From Luteimonas granuli (GTDB lineage Bacteria; Pseudomonadota; Gammaproteobacteria; Xanthomonadales; Xanthomonadaceae): a stretch of 64,000 nt of DNA. Location of the stretch: positions 248,001 through 312,000 of the forward strand of contig NZ_CP042218.1 of assembly GCF_007795095.1 (NCBI RefSeq), read 5' to 3'. The notes below the pieces were generated by a model that saw only the letters and a list, made by a program, of their open reading frames with translations, did not search any database and was not told where the DNA came from. This document shows positions 52,533-62,505 of this stretch, piece by piece; position 1 is the stretch's first letter, and every line of letters starts with the position of its first letter. Made by a program: the position numbers and the translations under genes.

Positions 52533-52969
52533 GCCGCACCATGAAGACTTCCGTACTCGGCCTGGCCGTGGCGCTTGGCGCCGGCCTCCTCCTCTCCGCC
52601 TGCGGCGGCTCGACCACCGAGCCCGGCGTGGCACGCGCGACCACCGTGAACGCACTGCCCGAGGGGCGCATCGCCGAGGGCGAGGCCCGGGCCAACCTCA
52701 AGGGCGCGGCCACCGGCCAGTCCTGCATCGACTGCCACGGCGCCGACGGCAACGCCCCCCTCGATCCGACCTACCCCAGGATCGGCGGCCAGTATCGCGA
52801 CTACCTCGCGCAGTCGCTGCAGTCCTACCGCAGCGGTGAGCGCGACCACGCGCTGATGTCCAACCAGGCGCGCGACCTCGACGACCAGCAGATCGCCGAC
52901 CTCGCCGCGTACTTCGCGTCGCGCCCGGCGTTGATCCGCGACCTGCACGGCGCCCACAGCATCAACTGA
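52529..52969 (+). CDS. Lipoprotein cytochrome c
   Basis: A 146-residue cytochrome c with a lipoprotein signal (LLSACGG, lipid-bearing Cys25 from the GTG start), so it is membrane tethered. One heme site CIDCH (66-70) and the axial Met in DHALMSNQARDLDD. The architecture (IGGQYRDYLAQSL, DQQIADLAAYFASR) is close to the upstream cytochrome, suggesting an ancient duplication; together they resemble the two halves of cytochrome c4. The start could also be the ATG at 52541; I prefer the GTG overlapping the upstream stop. Confidence 0.9.
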   Translation: MSRTMKTSVLGLAVALGAGLLLSACGGSTTEPGVARATTVNALPEGRIAEGEARANLKGAATGQSCIDCHGADGNAPLDPTYPRIGGQYRDYLAQSLQSYRSGERDHALMSNQARDLDDQQIADLAAYFASRPALIRDLHGAHSIN

Positions 52970-52991
52970 GGCACGCGCCCGCCGGCCACGC

Positions 52992-53020
52992 CACGAAGCC
53001 CGCCCCGCGCGGGCTTCGTG
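52992..53020. terminator. Bidirectional terminator after the cytochrome pair
   Basis: A perfect 12-bp stem CACGAAGCCCGC / GCGGGCTTCGTG with a 5-base loop, followed by CTTTCC, between two convergent genes. Confidence 0.75.
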
Positions 53021-53053
53021 CTTTCCGGCCCGGCACACCCATCCGTCCCTCGC

Positions 53054-54740
53054 TCAGGCACCCGGCGGTCGAAGGCTGTCCTGGTCCTCCTGCAGACCGG
53101 GCTTGAACGGCACGTCCGGCGGCGGACGCGCGCCCGGCGGCTGCTCCTGCAGGTTGGGATCGACGATGCCGCAGGCACCGCCCAGCGCCAGCACGACGGT
53201 GACGCAGCGGATCGTCTTGGTGGTCCCCGGGATCGGGATCCGGACCTCGGTAATGCTTCGCCGCACCCATTCTTCCAGCAGGGTTTCGCCAGGCATCCAG
53301 AAGCGGTCGAAGGCGGTCGGCTCGTAGTCGTACGGCGGCCGCTTGAGCCAGGTGCCATGGCGATCGATCTTCTCGAAGTCCTCGGTGATCGTCCCCGGCG
53401 GAAGGCCCCCGCCGACCGTGCCACCGCCGGCCAGGCGCGGGCTGCCGTCGGCGTTGAACAGACCGGATGCGCCCGGTGTGCCGGCCTGACGCCCGGGCGC
53501 GTTGCGCGTGGAATCGCCCCAGTCGTCGCCGGCGCGCGTGCTGGGCAGCGCACCTGGCGGCTGGCCCGGGCGTTCGCTGGCCCCCGGAGCCGCGGCCGCG
53601 CTTCGCGCGCCGCCGCCGGCGTCAGGGCGGCCGCCTGGCGTCGATCCGGCCGGCGCTGTCGTCCTTCCCTCGGCCAGCGGCCGGGGCGGAGGCATCGGCA
53701 CCGCGCGTTCGGGAACCGGGGGCGCGGCGGTGGTCCCGCCGGTTTCGATCACCGGAGGGCTGCGCACCGGCCGGACCGCGACCTCCCCGGATCCGGCCAG
53801 TTCCACTCGTCGCGGCGCCACCTCCACGTCCAGCGGCGCGACCTGGGGCGCCGGCACCTCGACGTCGCGGGTTCCGGTCCGGACGGGCGCCCGGGCGGCG
53901 GCTGCGTCCTGCAGCTCGATGGCGCGTCGCTGCACCGCAACGTCGGGCGCGGCGGATGCGGGCACCTTCAACGCGGGTTCGCGCGGGGGCGGCACGACGA
54001 AGCGACTGTCCGGGACCTCGACTTCGGTGACCTGGAGCACGTCCGGCATCGGCACGGTCGCGGGCGCCGGCTCGGGGAGATCAAGGACCAGTTCGCGCTC
54101 GGGCACGGACGGCGGCAGCGCCACGGGCCGCTCGGGCGTGGCGGGAGTTTCGACAGCCACCGGCGGCGCCGGCACCAACCCGGGCCCCGGCGCCGGCGCG
54201 GGACTCGCCGTGGGCGTCGCCGGCGCCGCGGGGGCCGGTGGCCGCGGTGATTCCACCGGCGCCCCGGGCGCGCCGCCCCCGCATCGGCGGGCGTACCCTC
54301 GCCGATGTACTCGACCTGCAGCACGTGCTCCTCGCCGTCCCGCGCCTCGGCCTGCGGAGCCGGGAAATGGAAGCGTTGCAGCATCAACCACACCATCGCC
54401 CCCGCGAACAGCAGGTGCAGCAGCAGGCTGCCGGACGTGGCCGCGATGCGCGCCCAGCGTTCGTCGCTGCTGGCCGGCTGCCCCCCTGGCGCCAGAGGAG
54501 GACGAACGCGCGCCAGCGGCCCAGCTCCGCGACGATGCCCGCGGGTGGCGGCGGCATGCGCGCACCGGCGGCCGCGACCAGTTCCGCGGCAGTCGCGCCT
54601 GCCACCCCGCCCGGGCGCGCCGCCATGGCCGCGAACCAGTCCCGCCAGCCCGGCGGAAACTCGCCCGGAGGCGGCAGCGGGCGGATCGAACGCCGCCTCC
54701 GCCGGTGCAGTGCTTCGATCAGGTCGGCGGAAGAGAACAT
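53054..54740 (-). CDS. Proline-rich single-pass membrane protein of unknown function, two apparent frameshifts
   Basis: Three open pieces join into one ~562-residue protein if one base is restored at each of the C runs 54481-54486 and 54276-54280. Residues 1-85 are cytoplasmic (MFSSADLIEALHRRRRRS; FPPGWRDWFAAMAARPGG). One helix follows (SGSLLLHLLFAGAMVWLML), then a long Pro/Ala/Val-rich periplasmic arm with repeated 'VEVP' and 'APP' words, like TonB's spacer. The C-terminal block has RPPYDYEPTAFDRFWMPGET, LLEEWVRRSITEVRIPIPG and TIRCVTVVLALGGACGI. No named family is recognised. It may span the periplasm; its neighbours, nfuA and the cytochromes, give no hint. Confidence 0.6.
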
Positions 54741-54767
54741 CCGTCGCGGTCGAAGCGCGCCGTGCGG

Positions 54768-55361
54768 TCAGGCCGACGCGCGCGGGATATAGGGCGCCGA
54801 ACCGGTGTCGTGGTCGGTGGCGTCCCGCACCGCGGTCACGCCCGGCACCTGTTCGAGCAGGGTCTTCTCGATGCCCTGCTTGAGGGTGACGTCGGCCATG
54901 CCGCAGCCGTGGCAGCCGCCGCCGAAGCGCAGCACCACCACGCCGTCTGCGCTGACCTCCTGCACCGCGACGTGGCCGCCGTGCGAGGCGAGCTGCGGAT
55001 TGACCACGTGCTCGATGGTCCAGCGCACGCGCTCGACGAGCGACGCCTCGTCATCCGGGCGCACGCCCTTGATGCGCGGTGCACGGATCTGCAGCTGGCC
55101 GCCGGTGGCGGCGGCCGCGTAATCGATTTCCGCGCCCTCGAGGAAAGGCACGCTCTCGGCGTCGAGCCAGAGCGTGAAACCCTGGCAGTCCACGGCCCAT
55201 TCATCGCCGCGCAGCTCATCGGGCGCGGCGAACTCGAGGCGCACGTCTGCCTGCGGGGTGCCGGCGCGCGTCGCCGCGAGGCGCACGCCCATGCCGGGCA
55301 CGGCCTCGCGTTCGACCAGTTTGCGGAAATGGGCCTGGGCGGAATCGGAGATCTGGATCAT
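54768..55361 (-). CDS. nfuA: Fe-S biogenesis protein NfuA
   Basis: A 197-residue carrier that receives and delivers [4Fe-4S] clusters. The N-terminal half is a degenerate A-type domain ([17 protein letters not shown]) lacking its Cys ligands, and the C-terminal half is the Nfu domain with [19 protein letters not shown] (CxxC, Cys150/153). It is divergent from phhB. Confidence 0.95.
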   Translation of the reverse strand: MIQISDSAQAHFRKLVEREAVPGMGVRLAATRAGTPQADVRLEFAAPDELRGDEWAVDCQGFTLWLDAESVPFLEGAEIDYAAAATGGQLQIRAPRIKGVRPDDEASLVERVRWTIEHVVNPQLASHGGHVAVQEVSADGVVVLRFGGGCHGCGMADVTLKQGIEKTLLEQVPGVTAVRDATDHDTGSAPYIPRASA

Positions 55362-55470
55362 GGCGGGTATTCTATCCATCCCGCCCGCCTTTGCCGGCGA
55401 TGGCCCCCGGCGCCACTGCGGACGACACGCAGCGTTCAGGCCGCCGATGCGCCCAGACCAGGAGCCGACC

Positions 55471-55812
55471 ATGTCCGACCTCATCCCCCTCGCCCGCGCC
55501 CACTGCCTGCCGCGCCGGGGCTCGGAACACAGACTGCCCGAAGCGCGCGTGCGCGAGCTGCTGCCGGAGGTGCCGGACTGGACCCTGGCAGAAGAGGGCA
55601 AGGCCCTGGTGCGCACATTCCGCTTTCCGGACTACCGGCACACCATGTCGTTCGTGAACGCGCTCGCGCACATGGCCAACCGGGAGGATCACCATCCCGA
55701 TCTCGGCGTGCACTACGACCGCTGCGAGGTGCGCTGGTCCACGCACGACGTCGGCGGGCTGAGCGAGAACGACTTCATCTGCGCCGCGCGCACCGACGAA
55801 CTGGCGTCCTGA
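55471..55812 (+). CDS. phhB: Pterin-4a-carbinolamine dehydratase
   Basis: Recycles 4a-hydroxytetrahydrobiopterin in phenylalanine hydroxylation. At 113 residues it has the family size; the active site lies in [20 protein letters not shown] and the later [17 protein letters not shown] precedes the ATG. No phhA is in the window. It is convergent with rluC, 12 bases apart. Confidence 0.94.
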   Translation: MSDLIPLARAHCLPRRGSEHRLPEARVRELLPEVPDWTLAEEGKALVRTFRFPDYRHTMSFVNALAHMANREDHHPDLGVHYDRCEVRWSTHDVGGLSENDFICAARTDELAS

Positions 55813-55824
55813 CGGCGCGGACCT

Positions 55825-56790
55825 TCAGCCGAGCCGGTCCAGCGCGTCGACGAGTTCCGGCGCCAGCGGCGCATTGAGCACGTAAGGCGTGCGCCCGGCG
55901 TCGAGCGCGAATTCCAGCGACGCGGCGTGCAGGAACAGACGGCGCAGCCCGACCTTGTCGCGCAGCCGGCGGTTGGCCTCTGCATCCCCGTACTTGTCGT
56001 CGCCCGCCACCGCGTGGCCGATGTGCCGCGCATGGACGCGGATCTGGTGGGTGCGGCCGGTCTCGATCCGCACTTCGCAGTACGAATGCCCGCCGCGCCG
56101 CTCGAGCACGCGGAAATGGCTGGTGGACGGCTTGCCCCCCGGATCGACCTGCACATGGCGCTCGCCGCCCTGGCGCAGGCCCACGTGCAGCGGGGCCTGC
56201 ACGGTCATCACGCCGTCGGGCATCCGGCCCAGCAGCAGCGCGAGGTAGCGCTTGCGCAGCCCGGCCCCGCCGTCCTCGCGCATCAGCGCCTGCAGCTCCG
56301 AGAGCGCCGAGCGCTTCTTGGCCACCACCATCAGGCCCGAGGTGTCGCGGTCGAGGCGGTGCACCAGCTCCAGCTCCTGGTTGGGCCGCAGCGCGCGCAG
56401 GGTCTCGATCACCCCGAAGCTGATCCCGCTGCCGCCGTGGCTGGCGATGCCCGAAGGCTTGTTGATGGCGAGCAGCCGCGCGTCCTCGAACACGACGCTG
56501 GCGGCCATGGCCTCCATCAGGCCCGGCGACGGGAGGCCCTTCGCCGCCGGATCCTCGATCTTCACCGGCGGGATACGCACCTCGTCCCCGCCTTCCAGCC
56601 GGCGGTCGGCGCGCACCCGGCCCCCGTTCACCCGGACCTGGCCGCTGCGCACGATCTTGTAGACCAGCGAACGCGGCGCACCCTTCAGGTAGCCGAGCAG
56701 GAAATTGTCGAGGCGCTGGCCGTCCCGGTCTTCGGCGATGCGGACCAGGCGTACGCCGCCGCCTGCGGGGTTCTTTCCTGGTTCGTTCAC
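55825..56790 (-). CDS. rluC: 23S rRNA pseudouridine synthase RluC
   Basis: Makes pseudouridine at positions 955, 2504 and 2580 of 23S rRNA. It has 321 residues: an N-terminal S4 RNA-binding domain (RLDNFLLGYLKGAPRSLVYK) and the catalytic domain with HRLDRDTSGLMVVAK (Asp147), RYLALLLGRM and VRIETGRTHQIRVHARHIGH. It lies back to back with rne, the classic rluC-rne divergent pair. Confidence 0.96.
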   Translation of the reverse strand: MNEPGKNPAGGGVRLVRIAEDRDGQRLDNFLLGYLKGAPRSLVYKIVRSGQVRVNGGRVRADRRLEGGDEVRIPPVKIEDPAAKGLPSPGLMEAMAASVVFEDARLLAINKPSGIASHGGSGISFGVIETLRALRPNQELELVHRLDRDTSGLMVVAKKRSALSELQALMREDGGAGLRKRYLALLLGRMPDGVMTVQAPLHVGLRQGGERHVQVDPGGKPSTSHFRVLERRGGHSYCEVRIETGRTHQIRVHARHIGHAVAGDDKYGDAEANRRLRDKVGLRRLFLHAASLEFALDAGRTPYVLNAPLAPELVDALDRLG

Positions 56791-56848
56791 GCGGCACTCC
56801 TGGGGGCTGTGGCCGGTGCGACGGACGCATCCGGGCCAAATTCTTTTC

Positions 56849-56857
56849 TGCTACACT
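56849..56857 (+). promoter_or_regulatory. Extended -10 promoter of rne, start of a long 5' leader
   Basis: TGCTACACT contains an extended -10 (TGn-TACACT at 56852-56857); no good -35 is visible. It would give a leader of about 370 bases to the rne start at 57235, much as in E. coli, where the 361-base rne leader mediates autoregulation. The 56791-57234 gap holds only this leader, with several hairpins and no convincing gene. Confidence 0.5.
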
Positions 56858-56992
56858 CGGCGGGCGAGCCAAGGTCCTGATTTCGCTGGAAGTTCCCCGG
56901 CCAAAAGCCGGCCCTCCGCGGGTCCCTCCAGAGCGCGGCCACTGCCCCCGGGGCAGACATGTTAGCGGCTGGACGGCAGGCCCTGTGATCGC

Positions 56993-57010
56993 CCGGTGCC
57001 ATGGCACCGG
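56993..57010. repeat. 18-bp perfect palindrome in the rne leader
   Basis: CCGGTGCCATGGCACCGG reads the same on both strands and would form a stable stem in the rne mRNA leader, or a protein-binding site on DNA. Confidence 0.6.
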
Positions 57011-57234
57011 CGCTGAACATGTCCCGCGCGGCGCACAGGCGGGTCCTTTCGAGGGCTCTCCGTGCGACTGCCGGCCCGAAACAACCGAGACACGGAACAA
57101 GCGCTCCCGCGGTCCGCCGTGGTGTGCAGCGCTGGAAGCAACCACCGCCGCCAGGCGCTCGCGCGCCGGCGGCAGGCCACATCCAGGCGAAACGCCCCGG
57201 CGTTCCGCGTGCGAGAGCGCGCGAGGACGCAACA

Positions 57235-60200
57235 ATGAAGCGCATGCTGATCAATGCGACGCAGGCTGAAGAGCTGCGCGTCGCCATCGTCGATGGCCAG
57301 ACCCTGTACGACATCGACATCGAGCAACCCTCGAAGGAACAGAAGAAGTCCAACATCTACAAGGGCCGCATCATCCGCATCGAGCCCTCGCTCGAGGCGG
57401 CCTTCATCGAATACGGCGCCGACCGCCATGGCTTCCTGCCGCTGAAGGAAATCTCCCGCGACTACTTCGCCGCAGGCGTCGACCACAACAAGGCCGGCAT
57501 CAAGGAACTGCTGCGCGAGGGCCAGGAAGTCGTGGTCCAGGTGGACAAGGACGAGCGTGGCAACAAGGGCGCCGCCCTGACCACGTTCATCTCGCTGGCC
57601 GGCCGCTACATGGTGCTGATGCCGAACTCGCCCACCGCCGGCGGCGTCTCGCGCCGGATCGAGGGCGAGGACCGCGCCGAGCTGAAGAAGGCGATGGACT
57701 CGCTCACGATCCCCGACGACATGGGCGTGATCATCCGCACCGCCGGCGTCGGCCGGGACGCCGAAGAGCTGCAGTGGGACCTCGACTACCTGCTCTCGGT
57801 CTGGAAGGCCGTGGCCGAGGCCGCGCTCAGCAAGCCCGCGCCCTTCCTGATCTACCAGGAGTCGCGCCTGATCATCCGCGCGCTGCGCGACTACATGCGG
57901 GCCGATATCGGCGAGATCCTGGTCGACACCCCGGAGATGTACGCCGAGGCGCGCGAGTTCGTCGAACAGGTGATGCCGCACAACCTGCGCAAGCTCAAGC
58001 ACTACACCGACGACGTCCCGCTGTTCAACCGCTTCCAGATCGAGTCGCAGATCGAGAACGCCTACGAGCGCACCATCCGCCTGCCCTCGGGCGGCGCGCT
58101 GGTGATCGACCAGACCGAGGCCCTGACCGCGGTCGACGTCAACTCGGCGCGCGCCACCAAGGGCGGCGACATCGAGGAAACCGCGTTCCACACCAACCTG
58201 GAAGCGGCCGATGAAGTGGCCCGCCAGCTGCGCCTGCGCGACCTCGGCGGCCTGGTGGTGATCGACTTCATCGACATGTCGTCGAACAAGCACCAGCGCG
58301 AGGTCGAGAACCGCCTGCAGAGCGCACTCAGGTACGACCGCGCGCGCGTGCAGCTGGGCCGCATCTCGCGCTTCGGGCTGCTGGAGATGAGCCGCCAGCG
58401 ACTGCGCGCGAGCCTGGGCGAATCCAGCCAGATCGTCTGCCCGCGCTGCGAGGGCCACGGCCGCATGCGCAGCGTCGAGTCGCTGGCGCTGGCGATCATC
58501 CGCCTGGCCGAAGAGCACGCGATGAAGGACAACACCGGGCAGGTGCTCGTGCAGGCCCCGGTGGAGATCGCCAACTACCTGCTCAACGAGAAGCGCAGCG
58601 CGCTGGGCGAGATCGAGACCCGCCACAAGGCGCCGATCGTGATCGTCGCCGACGAGCAGCTGCACACGCCGCATTACGAAGTCACCCGCCTGCGCGCCAA
58701 CGAGCTCGACGAGGAAGCTTCGAAGCCGAGCTATCGCCGCGGCACCCCACGCAAGGTCGCCACCATCGCGCTGACCAAGGCCAACCTCAACGTGCCGGCG
58801 GCCGCGGTCACCAAGGTCCAGCATGCGCGCCCCGCGCCCGTGCGCGAACCGCGTCCGGAGGCGGCACCCGCGCCGGCACCGGCACCGGCACCCGTCCTCG
58901 CGCCGGTCGCGGCGCCCGCCAGCGGCGGCATCGTCGGCTGGCTGAAGGCGCTGTTCGTCGGGCAGCCCGCCGTGGAGGCCGTGAAGCCGGGCGACGCGAA
59001 GACGGACGGGCGGCGTCGCGACGAGCGCGGCCAGCGCCAGGAGCGCGACGGCCGCGGCAGCCGCAACGGCGGCCGCGAAGGGGGCCGCCGCGACGGCCGC
59101 CGTGGCGGCGGCGGCGAGCAGCAGGTCCAGGCTGGCGGCAGGCAGAAAACGACCGGTCAGCAGGGACAGGCGGCCCAGAGCCAGGGCACCCAGGGCAGCC
59201 AGGACTCCCCGGGCGCGACCCAGAAGCCGCCGCGCGAGAAGCCGCAGCGCGAGAAGCGCGGCGAACGCACCGCCGGCGAGCGCGGTGGCCAGGGGCAGGA
59301 GCGGCAGCGCCGCGGCGAACAGCCGCAGGCACCTTCGGACAGCCGTGCCGGCAAGCAGCCGGAGGTGGCTGCCGACGCGGCAGCCGCCGCGGTCGCGGCA
59401 GCCGCGACCGCCACGACTGCGGTCACGAAGGACGCATCGCCGATCCCGACACAGTCCACTGACCCTGCTGTCACCGGCGAGGTCTCGCGTCCCGCTTCCG
59501 GGCCCGCGACGTCCGCCACGGAGGCAGCCGATTCCGGCGCCGATGCCCTCCAGGCGGGTGCGGCCAGCGGCGCCACGCCTGCGGCTTCCGAAGAAGAATC
59601 CGGCGAAGGCACGCAGAAGCGCCGTCGCGGCCGTCGCGGCGGCCGTCGCCGCCGTCGCGGCTCCGGAGAGGCCACGAGCACTGACGGCAGCCTGGATCTG
59701 GACGCCGACAACACCGCGGATGCCGGCGGGGAGGCGTCCGACGTCCCGGTGGCGCACAGCTCGCAGCCCGAATTCGACTTCGTGGACGACGCTGTGACCA
59801 CGCAGCCTGACGCCCGGCGGGTGGCCGATGCCCCCGCCGCCGCGCCGGCAGTCGCCCCACAGGCCGTTCCGCCCGCGACTCCGGCAGCGGTCGCGGTCGC
59901 GGCCGCATCCGCAACAACATCCAAGGCGGGAGGTGCTGCACGGCAGACGCCGACGGCTGCCGGCATCGAGGGAGAGAGCGCCGTCGCCGCGCCTGCGGAA
60001 ACGCAGGGTGAGGCCACGACGGCAGCGCTCGCGCCGGACGCCGGGGCGGTGAGGACGACAGCTGCCGAGCCGACCGAGCCGACCGAGCCGACTCCCGAGC
60101 CGACTTCCGAGCCCACTTCCGAGCCGACTTCCGAGCCCACTTCCGAGCCCACTTCCGAGCCGACCGCCGAATCGGCCTCCGGGTCGGCCGCCGAGCCCGG

Positions 60201-60498
60201 AATCGATCCGGTCGAGGAGTCGTCCGCCGCTGCGGGCGCCGAATCACCCGCGGCAGTCGGCTTCCCCGTGGAGCCGGCCGTTTCCGGGCACACGATCGCA
60301 TCTGCCGCGCCTGCAGCGCCGTTCGAGCCTGCGTCGCCGCAGCCGCGCGGTCTGTTCGACAATCTCGAGCAGCCGGGCCCGGAAGTGGATGCCGGCGAGG
60401 TGGACAGCACGCCCGCCGACGCGGCCGCCGACGCAGCCGCCGACGCGGAAGCAGGAACCGACCACAAGGACGACGATCAGGCGCCCTCCGGCGCCTGA
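57235..60498 (+). CDS. rne: Ribonuclease E
   Basis: The endonuclease core of the RNA degradosome, also processing rRNA and tRNA. It has 1087 residues: S1 domain near 35-125 ([20 protein letters not shown]), 5'-sensor, DNase I-like domain with the metal Asp in [10 protein letters not shown] and [10 protein letters not shown], and the Zn-link CPRC (Cys402/405). From ~570 the C-terminal half is disordered and low in complexity: Arg/Gly-rich, Ala-rich and a Pro-Thr-Ser-Glu repeat. These are sites for RNA and partner binding. The start at 57235 ([10 protein letters not shown]) is the family norm; the open frame from 57001 is leader. Confidence 0.97.
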   Translation: MKRMLINATQAEELRVAIVDGQTLYDIDIEQPSKEQKKSNIYKGRIIRIEPSLEAAFIEYGADRHGFLPLKEISRDYFAAGVDHNKAGIKELLREGQEVVVQVDKDERGNKGAALTTFISLAGRYMVLMPNSPTAGGVSRRIEGEDRAELKKAMDSLTIPDDMGVIIRTAGVGRDAEELQWDLDYLLSVWKAVAEAALSKPAPFLIYQESRLIIRALRDYMRADIGEILVDTPEMYAEAREFVEQVMPHNLRKLKHYTDDVPLFNRFQIESQIENAYERTIRLPSGGALVIDQTEALTAVDVNSARATKGGDIEETAFHTNLEAADEVARQLRLRDLGGLVVIDFIDMSSNKHQREVENRLQSALRYDRARVQLGRISRFGLLEMSRQRLRASLGESSQIVCPRCEGHGRMRSVESLALAIIRLAEEHAMKDNTGQVLVQAPVEIANYLLNEKRSALGEIETRHKAPIVIVADEQLHTPHYEVTRLRANELDEEASKPSYRRGTPRKVATIALTKANLNVPAAAVTKVQHARPAPVREPRPEAAPAPAPAPAPVLAPVAAPASGGIVGWLKALFVGQPAVEAVKPGDAKTDGRRRDERGQRQERDGRGSRNGGREGGRRDGRRGGGGEQQVQAGGRQKTTGQQGQAAQSQGTQGSQDSPGATQKPPREKPQREKRGERTAGERGGQGQERQRRGEQPQAPSDSRAGKQPEVAADAAAAAVAAAATATTAVTKDASPIPTQSTDPAVTGEVSRPASGPATSATEAADSGADALQAGAASGATPAASEEESGEGTQKRRRGRRGGRRRRRGSGEATSTDGSLDLDADNTADAGGEASDVPVAHSSQPEFDFVDDAVTTQPDARRVADAPAAAPAVAPQAVPPATPAAVAVAAASATTSKAGGAARQTPTAAGIEGESAVAAPAETQGEATTAALAPDAGAVRTTAAEPTEPTEPTPEPTSEPTSEPTSEPTSEPTSEPTAESASGSAAEPGIDPVEESSAAAGAESPAAVGFPVEPAVSGHTIASAAPAAPFEPASPQPRGLFDNLEQPGPEVDAGEVDSTPADAAADAAADAEAGTDHKDDDQAPSGA
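60067..60170 (+). repeat. In-frame 12-base tandem repeat in the rne C-terminal arm
   Basis: About eight copies of a unit close to GAGCCGACTTCC encode repeated Glu-Pro-Thr-Ser (residues ~945-979). This slippage-prone tract is inside the disordered scaffold of RNase E and may vary in copy number. Confidence 0.8.
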
Positions 60499-60521
60499 TC
60501 GCGGGCCTCACCCCCGCGCCG

Positions 60522-61172
60522 TCAGGAAATGGCGTGCGCGGGGTCGGCCATACCGTACTGGCTGGCCAGGCGCGCGAGCGCGATGCTGTCGTGCACCTGC
60601 AGCTTTTCGAACAGCCGCGACTTGTGCGTGTTGATGGTCTTGGCACTGAGGCTCAGGCGCCGGGCGATCTCTTCCTGGCGCATGCCCTGGATCAGCAGCA
60701 TCGCGACTTCGGTTTCGCGCGGCGACAGCGCGTCGAATGGGGACTCGAGGGCGTCCAGGCCCGACAGCGCCAGCGACTGCGCCACCCGGCTGGCCAGGAA
60801 GCGGCGACCCGAGGCCACCTCGCGCACCGCGCGCAGCAGTTCCTGGGCGTCGCCCCCCTTGCCGACGTAGCCGGCGGCACCCGCGGAGATCATCCGCTTC
60901 GGCATCGGGCCATCCTCGAGCACGGACACCACGATCACCTTCGGTCCGTATTCCCCGCGGACGATGCGCTCGGTCACCTCGAGCCCGCTGACTCCGGGCA
61001 GATGCAGGTCGCACAGCACGATGTCGGGCTTCAGCGCGCGGATCTCGGGCAGGGCGTCTTCCCCGCACTCCGCTTCGCCCACGACTTCGATGTCGGCCTG
61101 TGCCGACAGGATCATGCGCATCCCGGCGCGTACCAGTGCGTGGTCATCCACCACGTAGACCCTGATGGCCAT
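60522..61172 (-). CDS. gacA: GacA/UvrY-type response regulator
   Basis: A 216-residue NarL-type regulator. The receiver has phosphorylatable Asp55 (LCDLHLPG) and acidic pocket VDDH; the LuxR HTH occupies ~148-205 (SPRETEVAMLLIQGMRQEEI; LSLSAKTINTHKSRLF). The linking segment SGRRFLASRVAQSLALS and SPFDALSPRE closely follow UvrY/GacA rather than other NarL members. In this group it would control small CsrB-like RNAs with the GacS/BarA kinase, which is not in the window. A GGGAGG site precedes the ATG at 61172. It is convergent with rne. Confidence 0.87.
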   Translation of the reverse strand: MAIRVYVVDDHALVRAGMRMILSAQADIEVVGEAECGEDALPEIRALKPDIVLCDLHLPGVSGLEVTERIVRGEYGPKVIVVSVLEDGPMPKRMISAGAAGYVGKGGDAQELLRAVREVASGRRFLASRVAQSLALSGLDALESPFDALSPRETEVAMLLIQGMRQEEIARRLSLSAKTINTHKSRLFEKLQVHDSIALARLASQYGMADPAHAIS

Positions 61173-61323
61173 CCCTGTCCTCCCTTGCGAAGCTGCTGCG
61201 TGAGAGCCCGCACCGAGGCTAACCGTGCGGTCCCTGGGCCGCAACAGGGTGTGGCAGGCGGTCCCGGTTGGCCGTGGCGGTCGCTGCCGCGTGTCCCGCA
61301 AGCCCGGGAGATACGGGAATCCA

Positions 61324-61411
61324 TGGCGGAAGAGGTGGGATTCGAACCCACGAAAGGTTGCCCTTTGCCGGTTTTCAAGACCGGTGCCTTCAACCGCTCG
61401 GCCACTCTTCC
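61324..61411 (-). tRNA. tRNA-Ser(UGA)
   Basis: On the minus strand GGAAGAG pairs with CTCTTCC to form the acceptor stem; the D-arm is GGCCGAGCGGTTGAAGGC, the anticodon loop CTTGAAA carries TGA, a long variable arm follows, and the T-arm GTGGGTTCGAATCCCAC is standard. The encoded CCA end is present at 61324-61326. The long variable arm marks it as class II, and the anticodon as Ser (UCA and related codons). Confidence 0.96.
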
Positions 61412-61518
61412 GGGTATCTGGCGCGGCGATTTCCTACAGCCATCGGGCGATCATTCCCACGATGGCCGGCGCCGCGGCCCGCGGATTGTCGCACGCCGCG
61501 GCGAGGTTGCGCCCGCGC

Positions 61519-62487
61519 TCAGGCCGCCGCGCTTGCCGTATCGGCCGCCTCGTCGCGGCCGCAGTTCTGGCAGTCCAGGCGCGAGGATTCGATCAGCGGC
61601 GGCAGCTTCTCGGCGAGAAAGTCGATGAACACCCGCACCGCCGGCAGCAGTCCGCGCCGCGAGGCGAACACCAGGTGGGCGATGCCCTGCGGAAGGCGCC
61701 ACTCCGGCAGCACCACTTCCAGGTCACCGTTGCGCACCGCTTCCGAGCACAGGGTTTCGGGCAGCATGGTGATGCCCAGGCCCTGGCGCGCCAGCGCCAT
61801 CAGCATCGGGAAGTCGCCCCCGGCCACGCGCGGCTTGAGGTCGATGCGGCGCACTTCGCCGTCGGCCCCCTGCAGCTCCCAGCGCTGGCGCACCTCGTCC
61901 TCGCTCATGGTCATGGTGCTGTGGTCGTTGAGCTCCTCCGGCGTGGACGGCCGGCCCGCGCGATCGAGATAGGTCGGGCTGGCGACCAGAAGTTCCTGGA
62001 TCTGGCCGAAGCTGCGCATCACCAGGCTGCCGTCGTCGTCGAGCTTGTTGCGTACGCGGATCGCCACGTCGAAGCCCTCGTTGATGACGTCGACGCGGCG
62101 GTTGCTCACGTGCATCTGCACCCGCACCTGCGGGTAGCGGGCGAGGAACTCGGGAAGCAGCTGCGGCATCTGCTGCTGCGCCAGTCCCACCGGCACGCTG
62201 GCGCGGACGATGCCGCGGGGCTCGGCGCTCAGGCGGTCCACCACCTCCCGCGCGGCGGCGGCCTCGGCCAGCATGGACTGCGCATGCCGGTACACGCTCT
62301 GCCCGACGTCGGTGACCGCGAAGCGACGCGTCGAACGCTGCAGCAGGCGGACGCCGAGTTCGGTCTCCAGTTGGCTGATGCGGCGCGACAGGCGCGACTT
62401 CGGGATGCCCATCGCGCGCTCGGCGGCGGCGAATCCGCCGTGGTCCACGACCATGGCGAAGTAGTAGAGATCGTTCAGATCCTGCAT
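61519..62487 (-). CDS. LysR-family transcriptional regulator
   Basis: A 322-residue activator or repressor: the N-terminal winged HTH (MQDLNDLYYFAMVVDHGGFA, then SRLSRRISQLETELGVRLLQ) and a periplasmic-binding-like effector domain, of the group often found in proteobacteria near quinone or stress genes. The C-terminal tail has SSRLDCQNCGRDE, a CxxC that is unusual for this family and might bind metal or sense redox. It sits between tRNA-Ser and serS; its target is unknown. Confidence 0.88.
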   Translation of the reverse strand: MQDLNDLYYFAMVVDHGGFAAAERAMGIPKSRLSRRISQLETELGVRLLQRSTRRFAVTDVGQSVYRHAQSMLAEAAAAREVVDRLSAEPRGIVRASVPVGLAQQQMPQLLPEFLARYPQVRVQMHVSNRRVDVINEGFDVAIRVRNKLDDDGSLVMRSFGQIQELLVASPTYLDRAGRPSTPEELNDHSTMTMSEDEVRQRWELQGADGEVRRIDLKPRVAGGDFPMLMALARQGLGITMLPETLCSEAVRNGDLEVVLPEWRLPQGIAHLVFASRRGLLPAVRVFIDFLAEKLPPLIESSRLDCQNCGRDEAADTASAAA

Positions 62488-62505
62488 GGCGGCACCCTCT
62501 TCAGA

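Noticed and set aside
57001-57234. A 78-residue N-terminal extension of RNase E
   Set aside because: The family begins at [10 protein letters not shown]; the extension is the mRNA leader.
60067-60170. Short tandem repeats as a possible CRISPR array
   Set aside because: The units are 12 bases without spacers, in frame and coding within rne.
61324-61411. A coding region opposite tRNA-Ser (translated MAERLKAPVLKTGKGQPF)
   Set aside because: This is the well-known translation of a tRNA gene, not a protein gene.
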